Source: Oscillatoriales cyanobacterium
Lineage (GTDB): Bacteria > Cyanobacteriota > Cyanobacteriia > Cyanobacteriales > Microcoleaceae
NCBI GenBank assembly: GCA_004292955.1
Contig: RDXX01000078.1
Coordinates: 1-54,147 of the forward strand
DNA length: 54,147 bases
Direction: 5' to 3'
In this document: piece by piece, positions 35,666-44,225 of the stretch
How the letters are laid out: every line of letters starts with the position of its first letter
How positions within the stretch are numbered: the stretch's first letter is position 1
Program-made: the position numbers and the translations under genes
The notes under the pieces: model-generated
Database searches by the model: none
Seen by the model: only the letters and a program-made list of their open reading frames with translations
Told to the model about the DNA's origin: nothing

Positions 35666-36070
35666 CGACAGGAAGAAGGAAGACACGACACAGCTTTGCA
35701 CACGAATGCACGTATATTCTCAGTAACAGTGCGGTGCTCTTATGGGCATAGGGCATAGGGCATAGGGCATTGGACTGGAACCCGTGTACTTCACCACTAC
35801 AGGCAATAACATCTTCTACGCTGGCGATCGCAAATCCATCAAAACCTTACTAATTGGATTGCCATTCTATTTCAGAGGTGCGTTACTCGCAGGCTAAATG
35901 GAACTTCTCCCTATGGGGGAAGTTCCGATTAACAAGAGTCAAAAAATCATCCATCGAAGATGTCGATTTAGTGAATCGGAGTTGAAAGCCTCCGCGCTTT
36001 TAGCCCGAAGGTAAAAACAAGAGAAAAACTCTTGTAGTTATGCACAACAAATTCCCAAACTAGCCAACTT
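35666..36070. other. Intergenic region between convergent potA and PP2C genes
   Basis: It holds (GGGCATA)n heptamers at about 35741-35772, a hairpin at 35909-35934, and a tract AGTTGAAAGCCTCCGCGCTTTTAGCCCGAAGGT near 35980-36013, a weak relative of the 1075-1170 element. A short open frame at 35968-36237 is a shadow of the PP2C tail. No gene. Confidence 0.6.
35908..35934. terminator. Possible bidirectional hairpin terminator
   Basis: GGAACTTCTCCC and GGGGGAAGTTCC pair into a 12-bp stem with a TAT loop and one G-T pair, between convergent genes. No clear T run follows, so terminator function is tentative. Confidence 0.55.
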
Positions 36071-38248
36071 TTAAGGTGGGGGAATTTCCGGCGAGGGGGA
36101 AGGCACCGGAATTTCCGGAGGAGTTGTTGATTCTGGCGACGGCGCGGGAATCTCCGCAGGACTCGATTCTGGGGAGGGCGAGGGACTCTCGGCACCGGGC
36201 GAGGGACTCTCGGCACCGGGCGAGGGAATATCGGCACCGGGCGAGGGAATATCCGCAGGAGTTGGGGCGGTAGTTTCCGGCGGTGGCGGCAGTTGTTCGG
36301 GATCGGGGTTCTGGTTTTGGAGGCTCCGCACCCACAAACCTAAGCCCGCGAAGACTAGCATCAGCACCAACAGTCCCAGCAGCGGCCCCAAACGCTTCGG
36401 CTTCTGTTTTTCAACTGATTCCGAGGCGGAGGCCGTTTCGGGGTACAGCAACTGTTTCGACGATTCAGAAAGTTGAGATTCTGGCATCCTCCCCGTTTTT
36501 TGGAGGGATACCGAGCCTGACACCGAGGGTGACATGGGTAGCGACACCGAGGGTGACATGGGTAGCGATATCGACGGCGACGCCGACGGTGCCGACGCCG
36601 TATCGAACAGTACGACTCTCTCCGGTGACATCCGACAGTAAGTCACCACTACAGAGGTGTTGTCGTAACCATTTTTCTCGTTGGCGAGGCGAACCCAAGA
36701 CTGAGCAGCGGCTTCCAAGGACATTTTGCCCTCAAGTACCTCTGGGCCGTAATTCTGCCAAGATTGCTCTACCCAGTCGTTATCGCTCAAACCGTCGGAA
36801 CACAGCAGCAGCAAGCCTTCCTCTTCGACAATAAATCGTTGAATCGTCGGGCGCAGAAAATCGCCGTCCCGCGTCCCCAAAGCTTGAGTGAGGGCTCCGG
36901 CATCCGATCGCAATTGAGTCTCCCAGTATAAACTGTGTCCTAGGTGCACTTCCCTAGACGCTACATCGTCGTCCACAGTTAGCCGCTGACAGTAATTGTT
37001 GCCAATCCAATAGGCGCGGCTGTCTCCAACATTGACCAAATAAAGTTCGTGACTGTTATTCGCGGGTACATCCTGAGAAACTTTCACTTTTTGAGGCAAC
37101 TGGAGGGCCATCACCAAAGTGGTTCCCATGCGCTCCCGCAACTCTTTTCCTTGCTCGTTATTTTGAGCGGAAATCACATTATTCACAACTTTCACTATTT
37201 CTTCGAGTTGTTTGATGACCATTGCTGGCGCCATCAACTCTTCTTGTTCGGCGATTTCGGCGAGCAAATTTTGGATTAAAGCTTTCAGCGATTGCACGGC
37301 TAACTGACTGGCAACTTCTCCTCCTTCGTGGCCTCCAACCCCGTCGCAAACCATTGTCAAGTAAGGAATTAGTTTGTCATTTCCGGCACTTTTTATCGAT
37401 TGAAAATCAGCAGCAGTCGGATAGCAACTATCTTCATTTTGGGAGCGGTGCGGCCCGGTATCGGTGATGCCGACTACTTCTAAATGCAGGGGCAATTTAG
37501 CAGCTTGTTCTAATAGTAAATCGTTAAGTTCCAGGGCGATCGCATCTAAGTTCATGCTGCTGCGGCGCATAAACAGACAAATCTCTCCGAGTTTCGACTG
37601 TACCTCAGGCTGCGCCGAGTCCACCAAACCAGACCACACATCTCCCAAATCCTTCAGCGTCGGTACAAAATTACCTCGATGCAGTTCCACCAGACGCACC
37701 CGCCAACCTTCCACGCGCAAATTTTCCGGTACCAGCAAACTCGCAGCGACTCCTTGTTCGGAAAGCGGCGCCCACAGTTGGAGCATTTGCCACAGCCAGT
37801 AAACTTGGCGCGTGGCACTTGTCTGAGCCCAAGCTTGTAGAATAGAAGGATACAGGCTACCGAAATTATTGACCGGCACATTTTCCAACAACAGCACCTC
37901 TGTGGCTTCTGCTGCTTCCCCGAGCGAACAAAAGCCGTATACTTCGGGCGTATGCAGCCGCTGGGGATACAAATGCAGGTAAGGCATAATTCTATCCGGC
38001 AGTTGTTCGGGGACGCTAGGAGGAATAGACGGACGGCTGTCGAGCCAGATTTGGGGTGCAATGACAAAATATCGATCGGCGATTATCTTACCCGCCGGCA
38101 CTTCCTCGACTGTGGGGCCCACCGCCCACAAATAGCGATAAATTAAATCGGTTTCGCAAGCTGCACACTTCTGGCTGCCAAAGCTATTGCCGGGATCGGA
38201 ACAGCTCAGATTCGGGCAATAAATCGGTTCGGAGAAACTACTGATCAT
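36071..38248 (-). CDS. PP2C-family Ser/Thr phosphatase with zinc ribbon and Pro-rich tail
   Basis: This 725-aa protein begins with a zinc-ribbon-like segment (CPNLSCSDPG...CAACE; residues ~12-35), then a ~200-residue region of unknown fold, then a PP2C phosphatase domain (about 250-560) with the metal-binding motifs DTGPHRSQNEDSC, CDGVGGHEGGEVAS, VNVGDSRAYW and LCSDGLSDND. A Ser/Pro linker follows with SISLPMSPSVSLPMSPSVS repeats, a single transmembrane helix (LGPLLGLLVLMLVFAGLGLW, ~630-650) and a C-terminal tail of PSPGAE repeats. The phosphatase is therefore probably cytoplasmic and tethered, with the Pro-rich tail outside. It likely opposes Hanks-type kinases, one of which heads the giant kinase of this window. 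The start at ATG 38248 precedes the zinc ribbon closely. The linker and tail repeats look recently expanded. Confidence 0.88.
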   Translation of the reverse strand: MISSFSEPIYCPNLSCSDPGNSFGSQKCAACETDLIYRYLWAVGPTVEEVPAGKIIADRYFVIAPQIWLDSRPSIPPSVPEQLPDRIMPYLHLYPQRLHTPEVYGFCSLGEAAEATEVLLLENVPVNNFGSLYPSILQAWAQTSATRQVYWLWQMLQLWAPLSEQGVAASLLVPENLRVEGWRVRLVELHRGNFVPTLKDLGDVWSGLVDSAQPEVQSKLGEICLFMRRSSMNLDAIALELNDLLLEQAAKLPLHLEVVGITDTGPHRSQNEDSCYPTAADFQSIKSAGNDKLIPYLTMVCDGVGGHEGGEVASQLAVQSLKALIQNLLAEIAEQEELMAPAMVIKQLEEIVKVVNNVISAQNNEQGKELRERMGTTLVMALQLPQKVKVSQDVPANNSHELYLVNVGDSRAYWIGNNYCQRLTVDDDVASREVHLGHSLYWETQLRSDAGALTQALGTRDGDFLRPTIQRFIVEEEGLLLLCSDGLSDNDWVEQSWQNYGPEVLEGKMSLEAAAQSWVRLANEKNGYDNTSVVVTYCRMSPERVVLFDTASAPSASPSISLPMSPSVSLPMSPSVSGSVSLQKTGRMPESQLSESSKQLLYPETASASESVEKQKPKRLGPLLGLLVLMLVFAGLGLWVRSLQNQNPDPEQLPPPPETTAPTPADIPSPGADIPSPGAESPSPGAESPSPSPESSPAEIPAPSPESTTPPEIPVPSPSPEIPPP

Positions 38249-38582
38249 ATCGAAATAGTTTGTGTAAAAACATTCTGAAGATATATGATTGCCACGCTCA
38301 AATTCAGGAACTTGAGAATAAACTGATTTTAGCCCCTATCAATTTCTTAACTGCCTTTGGGGCACGAGAAATTGTAGTTGCTGCCGGTGGACACCGGCTA
38401 AAATTGTAATTTAAGTTACTAAAATCTGACTTTGAGTACAATGGAAGCCTCAACCTGGTACCGCGATGTGAACAATCGCGATCGGGCTAGCAAGTCATAA
38501 AGCCTTGCAGAGTCAGTCGTTGGCAATTCTTAAATCTCAAATTTCAAATCTAAGATATTTCATAGTATCACCAATTCTTTTT
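38249..38582. other. Divergent intergenic region
   Basis: It should contain the promoters of the PP2C gene (minus) and the nfeD-SPFH pair (plus). I see a small hairpin (GCCGGTGGACACCGGC, 38383-38398) and a HIP1-like core (CAATCGCGATCGGGC) but no recognisable operator. Confidence 0.5.
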
Positions 38583-39014
38583 ATGTTCTGGACTCCCACG
38601 CTCCTTTGGTTGCTAGTTGGGGCTTTGCTCTGTTTGGCAGAGCTATTTCTCCCCACTGCTTTTGTTGCTTTTATCCTGGGACTGAGTGCCTTCGCCGTCG
38701 CTGGATGCTCTCTAGTTTTACCTTACGTTAATTTACAAATATTCCTGTGGATGGTATTTTCGACAGTTTTTGTGCTGCTGTCCCGGCGATTGATACCAAA
38801 AGGCAAGGCATGGGCGATCGCAGATTCTGACGAAGCTAAAACTTTAACAGAAATTCTCCCAGGAGAATCGGGGCGAGTGATTTATGAGGGGAATTCTTGG
38901 CAAGCTCGCTGCGAAGACACTTCTACCGCTATCCCCCCCAACCAAAACGTGATAGTCGTCGGCAGGAAAGGCACTACTCTGATAGTTTTACCAGAACATT
39001 TGCTGCATTCTTAA
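38583..39014 (+). CDS. NfeD-like membrane protein
   Basis: This 143-aa protein starts at ATG 38583 (MFWTPTLLWLLVGALLCLAE); the longer frame from 38505 adds a repeat-like SQISNLRYF stretch and is less likely. Three hydrophobic helices occupy residues 1-75, followed by a C-terminal OB-fold domain with LPGESGRVIYEGNSWQARCE and VVGRKGTTLIV, the NfeD signature. NfeD proteins pair with stomatin-like SPFH proteins in membrane microdomains, and the next gene encodes one. A (GGGCATT)n array separates the two genes without disturbing their order. Its likely role is anchoring or modulating the SPFH oligomer. Confidence 0.85.
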   Translation: MFWTPTLLWLLVGALLCLAELFLPTAFVAFILGLSAFAVAGCSLVLPYVNLQIFLWMVFSTVFVLLSRRLIPKGKAWAIADSDEAKTLTEILPGESGRVIYEGNSWQARCEDTSTAIPPNQNVIVVGRKGTTLIVLPEHLLHS

Positions 39015-39046
39015 ACAAAATGTGGAATTGGGAATTAGAAATTGGT

Positions 39047-39142
39047 AGTTGGGCATAGGGCATTGGGCATTGGGCATTGGGCATTGGGCATTGGGCATTG
39101 GGCATTGGGAATTGGGAATTGGGCATTGGGCATTGGGAATTG
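39047..39142. repeat. Heptamer tandem repeat (GGGCATT)n
   Basis: Ten or more copies of GGGCATT with GGGAATT and GGGCATA variants, between the NfeD-like and SPFH genes, followed by CAAATAACCAATAA repeats. Minus-strand frames (38974-39195) through it are repeats only. Confidence 0.9.
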
Positions 39143-39227
39143 GCACTAACAAATAACCAATAACAAATAACCAATAACAAATAACCAACAGTCAATATTT
39201 AACAGTCAAGATTTATAGGAGGCGACC

Positions 39228-40196
39228 GTGGAACAATTGTTTTTACTCGTATTTTTAGCACTGGGCGGCTCAGCGATCGCAGGTTCCGTCAAGATTATCA
39301 ATCAGGGAAATGAAGCGCTGGTGGAAACTTTAGGAAAATACAGCGGCAAGAAACTCGAACCAGGTTTGAATTTTGTCACACCGTTTCTCGATCGCGTCGT
39401 TTACGAACAAACAATTAGGGAAAAAGTCTTAGACATTCCGCCGCAAGCTTGTATTACGCGCGACAACGTTTCCTTCACTGTAGATGCTGTAGTTTACTGG
39501 CGGATTGTGGACTTGGAAAAAGCCTGTTACAAAGTAGAAAATCTCCAGTCAGCAATGGTAAATATGGTGCTGACTCAAATTCGCGCGGAAATGGGTCAAC
39601 TGGATCTAGAGCAAACTTTTACGGCTCGTTCTCAAATTAATGAAATCTTGCTCAGAGATTTAGATATTGTGACCGATCCTTGGGGAGTGAAAGTAACGCG
39701 GGTGGAATTGCGCGATATTATCCCTTCTAAAACTGTACAGGAATCGATGGAATTGCAGATGGCAGCCGATCGCCGAAAACGAGCGGCAATTCTGACATCC
39801 GAGGGCGAACGCGAGTCAGCAGTTAACAGCGCCAAAGGTAAAGCCGAAGCGCAGGTTTTGGATGCGGAAGCGCGGCAAAAAGCGACTATTTTGGAGGCGG
39901 AAGCTCAACAAAAGGCGATCGTGCTGAGAGCGCAAGCAGAACGCCAAAGTCAGGTTTTGAAAGCTCAAGCTACTTCTGAGGCTTTACAAATTATCGGTAA
40001 AACTCTACAAAATGACCCCAAGTCCCGCGAAGCTTTACAGTTTTTGTTAGCTCAAAACTATCTGGATATGGGATTAAAAATTGGCAGCAGCGATAGCAGC
40101 AAGGTGATGTTTATGGATCCGCGCAGTATCCCGGCTACGATGGAAGGATTGCGATCGATTGTTGGGGAAGGTAATAGTAATGAGGTGAAAAAATAG
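39228..40196 (+). CDS. SPFH/stomatin-like protein (band 7, QmcA type)
   Basis: This 322-aa protein starts at GTG 39228, confirmed by a perfect AGGAGG about 8 bp upstream. It has an N-terminal membrane anchor (LFLLVFLALGGSAIAGSV), the band-7 domain (LEPGLNFVTPFLDRVVYEQT, TRDNVSFTVDAVVYWRIVD), and a helical C-terminal region rich in Ala/Glu/Gln (KGKAEAQVLDAEARQKATI). Such proteins form large ring or cage oligomers in the membrane and control protease access or membrane order. The preceding NfeD-like gene is its usual partner. Length is normal. A palindromic dispersed element begins directly after the stop. Confidence 0.9.
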   Translation: MEQLFLLVFLALGGSAIAGSVKIINQGNEALVETLGKYSGKKLEPGLNFVTPFLDRVVYEQTIREKVLDIPPQACITRDNVSFTVDAVVYWRIVDLEKACYKVENLQSAMVNMVLTQIRAEMGQLDLEQTFTARSQINEILLRDLDIVTDPWGVKVTRVELRDIIPSKTVQESMELQMAADRRKRAAILTSEGERESAVNSAKGKAEAQVLDAEARQKATILEAEAQQKAIVLRAQAERQSQVLKAQATSEALQIIGKTLQNDPKSREALQFLLAQNYLDMGLKIGSSDSSKVMFMDPRSIPATMEGLRSIVGEGNSNEVKK

Positions 40197-40202
40197 AAAG
40201 AA

Positions 40203-40318
40203 AGAGACGGCGATTGAAATCGCTTCTACACAAACGATGTCCGCCTCCGCGGACTAAGAATTAATTCAACCCGCGGAGGCGGGTTTCGTCTTTATAGCAG
40301 CGATTTCAATCGCCGAGT
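40203..40318. repeat. Palindromic dispersed element, copy 2
   Basis: About 115 bp with outer arms CGGCGATTGAAATCGCT / AGCGATTTCAATCGCCG and inner arms CCGCCTCCGCGGAC / CCGCGGAGGCGGGTTTCGTC around TAAGAATTAATTCAA. It can form one long hairpin. Related copies: 14813-14925, 47772-47917 and 48003-48125. It lies in the gap between the SPFH gene and the convergent Zur-like gene and may terminate both. Confidence 0.8.
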
Positions 40319-40321
40319 AAG

Positions 40322-40366
40322 TATCTTCTTCCTTCTTCCTTCTTCCTTCTTCCTTCTTCCTTCTTC
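40322..40366. repeat. Heptamer tandem repeat (CTTCTTC)n
   Basis: About six copies of a TTCTTCC-type 7-mer just downstream of the Zur-like gene stop. The same unit is seen near 9480-9500 and 25120-25138, each time at the 3' end of a minus-strand gene. Confidence 0.8.
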
Positions 40367-40367
40367 C

Positions 40368-40760
40368 CTAAGATTCTTGAGCGAGAGTACATCGATCGCA
40401 CAATCCAAAAAATTCCAAAGTATGATAATAAATTTTGAAAGAATGAGATTGTTGTAATTGGCTTTCTAGGTGGTGTACGGGGCATTCGTCGATCGTAATA
40501 GACGCACCGCATTCGAGACAAGTAAGGTGATGTTGGTCTTGGTGAGCGGCACCGTAGAGAGATTCGCCACTAGCAAGCGTTCTGACTTGCACGAAGCCCT
40601 CCCGCTTTAAACCGTCGAGGGAGCGGTAAACTGTTGCTAAGCCCATGCTGTGGTCGCTGTTACGCAGTTCTAGGTAGATATCTTGCGCTGAGAGCGATCG
40701 ATTCAAGTGCTTGAGCAAGTGTAAAATACGCTCCTGACTGCGGGTGCGGTTGGTTCTCAT
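40368..40760 (-). CDS. zur: Fur-family metal regulator, Zur (FurB)-like
   Basis: This 130-aa DNA-binding repressor has an N-terminal winged helix (RTRSQERILHLLKHLNRSLS, SMGLATVYRSLDGLKREG) and a C-terminal dimer domain with two CxxC pairs (CLECG and CDRC) for structural zinc, plus HQDQHHLTC and CPVHHLE as regulatory metal ligands. Spacing and sequence are closest in my memory to cyanobacterial FurB/Zur rather than FurA or PerR, so zinc-responsive repression is likely. Length is normal. The ATG at 40760 is the first in frame. It is divergent from purS (140 bp apart). I looked for a Zur box in that gap and saw none that was convincing. Confidence 0.85.
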   Translation of the reverse strand: MRTNRTRSQERILHLLKHLNRSLSAQDIYLELRNSDHSMGLATVYRSLDGLKREGFVQVRTLASGESLYGAAHQDQHHLTCLECGASITIDECPVHHLESQLQQSHSFKIYYHTLEFFGLCDRCTLAQES

Positions 40761-40900
40761 AATTTTTTTGTCTAATCGGCTGGAATCAAATCTATCGCTG
40801 TTTCTAGGCTAGCTTAATTCGGGGCAGCAAAGGGCGATCGGCTTCCCGCCCGCGTTGTAGAATGAGGTGGCCGTAAATTTCGCATCACCTACACATTGCT

Positions 40901-41185
40901 GTGACTCAAAAATATTTTGCCCAAATCTATGTTACCCTCCGCCCTTCGGTTTTAGACCCGGCCGGTACTGCCGTACAGTCTGGTTTGCAACACATGGGAT
41001 ACGACAATGTTGAGCGCGTGCGGATCGGGAAGTACGTTGAATTGACGCTGACTGCTGCGGATGAGTCGGAGGCGCGCGAACAACTCGATCGCGTTTGCGA
41101 CCAACTTTTGGCCAATCCAGTGATTGAAAACTATCGCGTTGAGTTGACTGAAATTCCTGTTGCTGTCGAGACAGCAGGGGTATAA
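40901..41185 (+). CDS. purS: Phosphoribosylformylglycinamidine synthase subunit PurS
   Basis: This 94-aa protein starts at GTG 40901 (VTQKYFAQIYVTLRP). It has the PurS fold sequence with VLDPAGTAVQSGLQHMGYDN and VRIGKYVELTL. PurS bridges PurL and PurQ in the third committed step of purine synthesis, transferring ammonia from glutamine to FGAR. The stop is followed after 2 bp by the purQ ATG, so the genes are translationally coupled. The purL gene is not in the window. Length matches the family (about 80-95 aa). Confidence 0.93.
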   Translation: MTQKYFAQIYVTLRPSVLDPAGTAVQSGLQHMGYDNVERVRIGKYVELTLTAADESEAREQLDRVCDQLLANPVIENYRVELTEIPVAVETAGV

Positions 41186-41187
41186 AA

Positions 41188-41889
41188 ATGAAATTTGGAG
41201 TTATTGTTTTTCCGGGTTCAAATTGCGATCGCGATGTGGTGTGGGTAACTCAAGGGTTGCTGCACCAACCGACGCGGATGATTTGGCACGAAGATACCGA
41301 TATTTCGGATATTGACATCATTGTAGTTCCCGGTGGTTTCAGTTACGGAGATTATTTGCGGTGTGGCGCGATCGCCCGTTTTTCTCCGGCGATGCAGGCT
41401 ACGGCGGAACACGCGAAACAAGGAAAGCTTGTACTCGGCATCTGCAACGGTTTTCAGGTGTTGACTGAAGCTGGTTTGCTCCCCGGCGCTCTGGTGCGGA
41501 ATGCGGGATTGCATTTTATTTGCGATCGCGCTTCGTTGAAAGTCGAACGCGGTAATACGCCGTGGACTTCGGCTTATACTTCCGGTGAAATCATCGATTT
41601 GCCGATCGCCCACGGGGAGGGCAATTATTATGCTGATGCGGATACTTTGGCAGAGTTAGAAGAACACGATCAAGTGTTGTTTCGCTACTGTACAAGTACC
41701 GGAGAAATTAGCGCTGCTGGTAATCCGAATGGTTCGTTAAATAATATTGCGGGCATTTGTAATCGCCAGGGCAATGTGTTAGGAATGATGCCACATCCTG
41801 AGAGGGCATCCGATCCAATGTTGGGCGAAACTGATGGAGTAAAATTGTTTCAAGGGTTGCTGATGGCAACAGTTGCTGCTGTTTTATAG
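41188..41889 (+). CDS. purQ: Phosphoribosylformylglycinamidine synthase subunit PurQ
   Basis: This 233-aa class-I glutamine amidotransferase releases ammonia from glutamine for FGAM formation. Visible motifs are FPGSNCDRDV, the nucleophile loop LGICNGFQVL (catalytic Cys), PIAHGEGNYY and the C-terminal MMPHPERASDPMLGETDG with the catalytic His-Glu pair. It starts at ATG 41188, 2 bp after purS, forming the usual purSQ unit. The 3' flank has GTAGGGGCGGGTTCACCGATC and an inverse relative near 42095, repeated elements common in these genomes. Length is normal and all catalytic residues are present. Confidence 0.95.
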   Translation: MKFGVIVFPGSNCDRDVVWVTQGLLHQPTRMIWHEDTDISDIDIIVVPGGFSYGDYLRCGAIARFSPAMQATAEHAKQGKLVLGICNGFQVLTEAGLLPGALVRNAGLHFICDRASLKVERGNTPWTSAYTSGEIIDLPIAHGEGNYYADADTLAELEEHDQVLFRYCTSTGEISAAGNPNGSLNNIAGICNRQGNVLGMMPHPERASDPMLGETDGVKLFQGLLMATVAAVL

Positions 41890-42164
41890 TTGATATTTGC
41901 AATATTCTTGTAGGGGCGGGTTCACCGATCGTAATCGCCCCAACTCGACTATCTCAAAAACCCGCCCCAACCCAACGAACAATCATCACCAACATTTAAA
42001 ATTCAATGCAAATTTGAGGTTAATTTGGGTTATTGGTGGGGTGCGGGCGGGTTTATTTAGATTGTTTGTTGTCGTTAGATATTGTTGGCGAACCCGCACC
42101 TACAAGATTTTATGTTCTATAATAACAAATCAATGGGATTTGATATTCTTCATAAATATTTTTT
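41890..42164. other. Short intergenic region upstream of the STAND gene
   Basis: It holds GTAGGGGCGGGTTCACCGA (41911-41929) and, about 180 bp on, GGCGAACCCGCACCTACAAG (42089-42108), which are imperfectly complementary and may be the ends of a small element. The STAND-gene promoter probably lies within the AT-rich 60 bp before 42165. Confidence 0.5.
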
Positions 42165-44225
42165 ATGTCCTTAGTTAATTTAGCCAACACCAAAGCTCGG
42201 CTACTCGGCTGTAGCGCCGTATACCTCGTCGGCCAGTCTCTCTCCACCGCCCTCAGCACCTCCGGCCCCGCAGCAACTATGGCAGCAGGTATACTCGGCG
42301 GCCCGACAGGAGTGTTGGCGGCTAGTGTTTTAGCAACTATTGTTACTGGTGTTGTCGGTAATATCACGGCGGGCGAATGCGGTAACAAGTTGGCGCAGCG
42401 AATCGGAAAAAATGCGGATATTCTTAAAAATGGCGATTTGACTGCGGCGGCTGGAGAAGCTATCAGCCGTCTGCTTCAAAAGAGTATTCCTGAATCTGAG
42501 GAATTTAAGGTGATTGCTGAACGAAATGGTCTGCGTCATGCTAAGGCTGATTTTCAACACTTAGCTAAGAAAACAGTCGCTTACTGGGAGACAATTGATG
42601 CCAAAACCGATGGTAATACAACTCCTTTGAATTTTTCTGATTCGCAACTTGCCAAGATTTTTTCACCGGTTCCGAATCAATTTGTGGAAGTTACCGGATT
42701 GTCGGTGCAAGATTGGCAAGATTTTTTGACGGTTTTTGCGGCGAAGGAAAACAAAACTTTGCATCCTGAATTGATTGGATATGCGGCGGCGCAACTGCAC
42801 CAGTTTTTCCCGAAGGCGTTTTGCGAAGTGCTCAAACAAGATGCGGCAACTGGCGGCAGACAATTTGCGGGAATGCAGTTGATTTTGCATCGGGAAGCTG
42901 TGGCCCAATTGCAAAATTTGGGGCTGCAAAATGGCGAAATTTTGCAAAAATTGCAGGCTTTGGCGACGCGGGAGCAAATTTGCCAAGTGATGGCGAAATT
43001 GGAAGTTATCGAAACTGTCCGGGATGAGTTGGCAGAAGTTCGGGCATTGTTGGAAAGATATATCGATCCTACTGCGCCGAGTTTGCCGATTCCTGTTAAG
43101 TCTGAGACGATTATTCAGGACAGAATTAAAGACTTTACCGGTCGAAAATTTGTGTTTCAAGCAATTAATGAGTTTCTGAAGACAAAGCAAAAAGGCTATT
43201 TTGTGTTGGAGGCGGAACCGGGTGTTGGGAAAAGCGCGATTATGGCGGCCTGTGTGGTGATGTTGAAGCGCCGCTGCATTACTCATTTCAACTCGCAACC
43301 GGACGGGATTGTCAGCGCTGAAACTTTTCTGAAAAATGCTTGCACTCAGTTGATTGAAGGTTTTGGTCTTAAAGATAAGTATCCGCGACTGCCGGAAAAT
43401 GCCCTGAAAAGCAACATTTTTCTATGCGATTTGCTGAAGGAAGTTAGCGCTAAGTCTAGCAGGGACAAAAAAATAATTTTTGTGGTGGATGCGCTGGATG
43501 AAGTTGATTGGAAGGCTCAAACTAACAATAGTAATGTTTCGTATTTGCCTAACGATTTGCCGGATAACGTTTATTTTATTGTTTCCAAACGACCGGAATT
43601 TCTGCCAATGCCGGCAGCTAACAAGACAGTTTTTGACTTGATGAAGTACGATGCCGAAAGTCTCGAAGATGTCAAGGCTTATCTGGCAAAGCGCACGGAG
43701 AAAAGCGAGTTAATTCAGGATTGGATTAAGGGTCGAAATTTGCAGCGGGAACAGTTTGTGACGGCGGTAGCCCAAAAAAGCGAAAAGAAATTTATCTATC
43801 TCCGCTATGTACTTGATGAGATTGAAGGCGGCACGTACAAGGATGTGAATTTAAATGATTTGCCAGCGGGTTTGGAGGAATATTATCAAAAACACTGGGG
43901 ACTGATGATGGGACGGGATGACGATCCTCTGCTGGAATTGAAAATTAAGATTATCTACGTGCTGTCGAAAGCTCACGAGGCTGTTTCTCGCCGCTGGATT
44001 GCCAAATCGGTGCGCGAGACGGAGTTTAATGTACAGCAGGTACTAAAGAAATGGGATTCTTTTTTGCGAAAGGAACAGGTAAGCGGGGAAATTCGCTACA
44101 ACATTTATCACAACACCTTTCGCGAGTTTCTGGAAAAAGATGAAACTGTGCAATCTGCTGGGGTGAATGTGGAAGAACTTAACCGCCAAAGTATTAATAA
44201 CAGGTTGGAAGGAGCGCCGATATGA
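42165..44225 (+). CDS. STAND/NACHT-like NTPase with hydrophobic N-terminal domain
   Basis: This 686-aa protein is the ATPase half of an apparent two-gene NLR-type sensor. Residues 12-67 are Gly/Ala-rich and hydrophobic (AAGILGGPTGVLAASVLATI), like a membrane-inserting or pore-type segment. Residues 70-310 are helical and unrecognised. The NTPase has Walker A EAEPGVGKSAIM (Lys356) and Walker B IIFVVDALDEVD (Asp442, Glu446), then SKRPEFLPM (sensor-1-like) and a winged-helix/arm segment ending near YNIYHNTFREFLEKD. In cyanobacterial single-chain proteins of this type, WD40 repeats follow directly; here the chain stops (TGA at 44225) and the WD40 gene begins at 44222 with an ATGA overlap. Regulated oligomerisation on ligand binding is the family's mode; defence or cell-death function is inferred. 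Confidence 0.85.
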   Translation: MSLVNLANTKARLLGCSAVYLVGQSLSTALSTSGPAATMAAGILGGPTGVLAASVLATIVTGVVGNITAGECGNKLAQRIGKNADILKNGDLTAAAGEAISRLLQKSIPESEEFKVIAERNGLRHAKADFQHLAKKTVAYWETIDAKTDGNTTPLNFSDSQLAKIFSPVPNQFVEVTGLSVQDWQDFLTVFAAKENKTLHPELIGYAAAQLHQFFPKAFCEVLKQDAATGGRQFAGMQLILHREAVAQLQNLGLQNGEILQKLQALATREQICQVMAKLEVIETVRDELAEVRALLERYIDPTAPSLPIPVKSETIIQDRIKDFTGRKFVFQAINEFLKTKQKGYFVLEAEPGVGKSAIMAACVVMLKRRCITHFNSQPDGIVSAETFLKNACTQLIEGFGLKDKYPRLPENALKSNIFLCDLLKEVSAKSSRDKKIIFVVDALDEVDWKAQTNNSNVSYLPNDLPDNVYFIVSKRPEFLPMPAANKTVFDLMKYDAESLEDVKAYLAKRTEKSELIQDWIKGRNLQREQFVTAVAQKSEKKFIYLRYVLDEIEGGTYKDVNLNDLPAGLEEYYQKHWGLMMGRDDDPLLELKIKIIYVLSKAHEAVSRRWIAKSVRETEFNVQQVLKKWDSFLRKEQVSGEIRYNIYHNTFREFLEKDETVQSAGVNVEELNRQSINNRLEGAPI
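44210..44225 (+). promoter_or_regulatory. Ribosome site and ATGA overlap joining the STAND and WD40 genes
   Basis: GGAAGGAGCGCCGATATGA: AAGGAG lies about 8 bp before the WD40-gene ATG (44222), whose first bases overlap the STAND-gene TGA. This supports a genuine separate start with translational coupling and argues against a simple frameshift split. Confidence 0.85.

Noticed and set aside
40761..40900. Zur box in the zur-purS divergent region
   Set aside because: No palindrome resembling TGATAATNATTATCA could be found.
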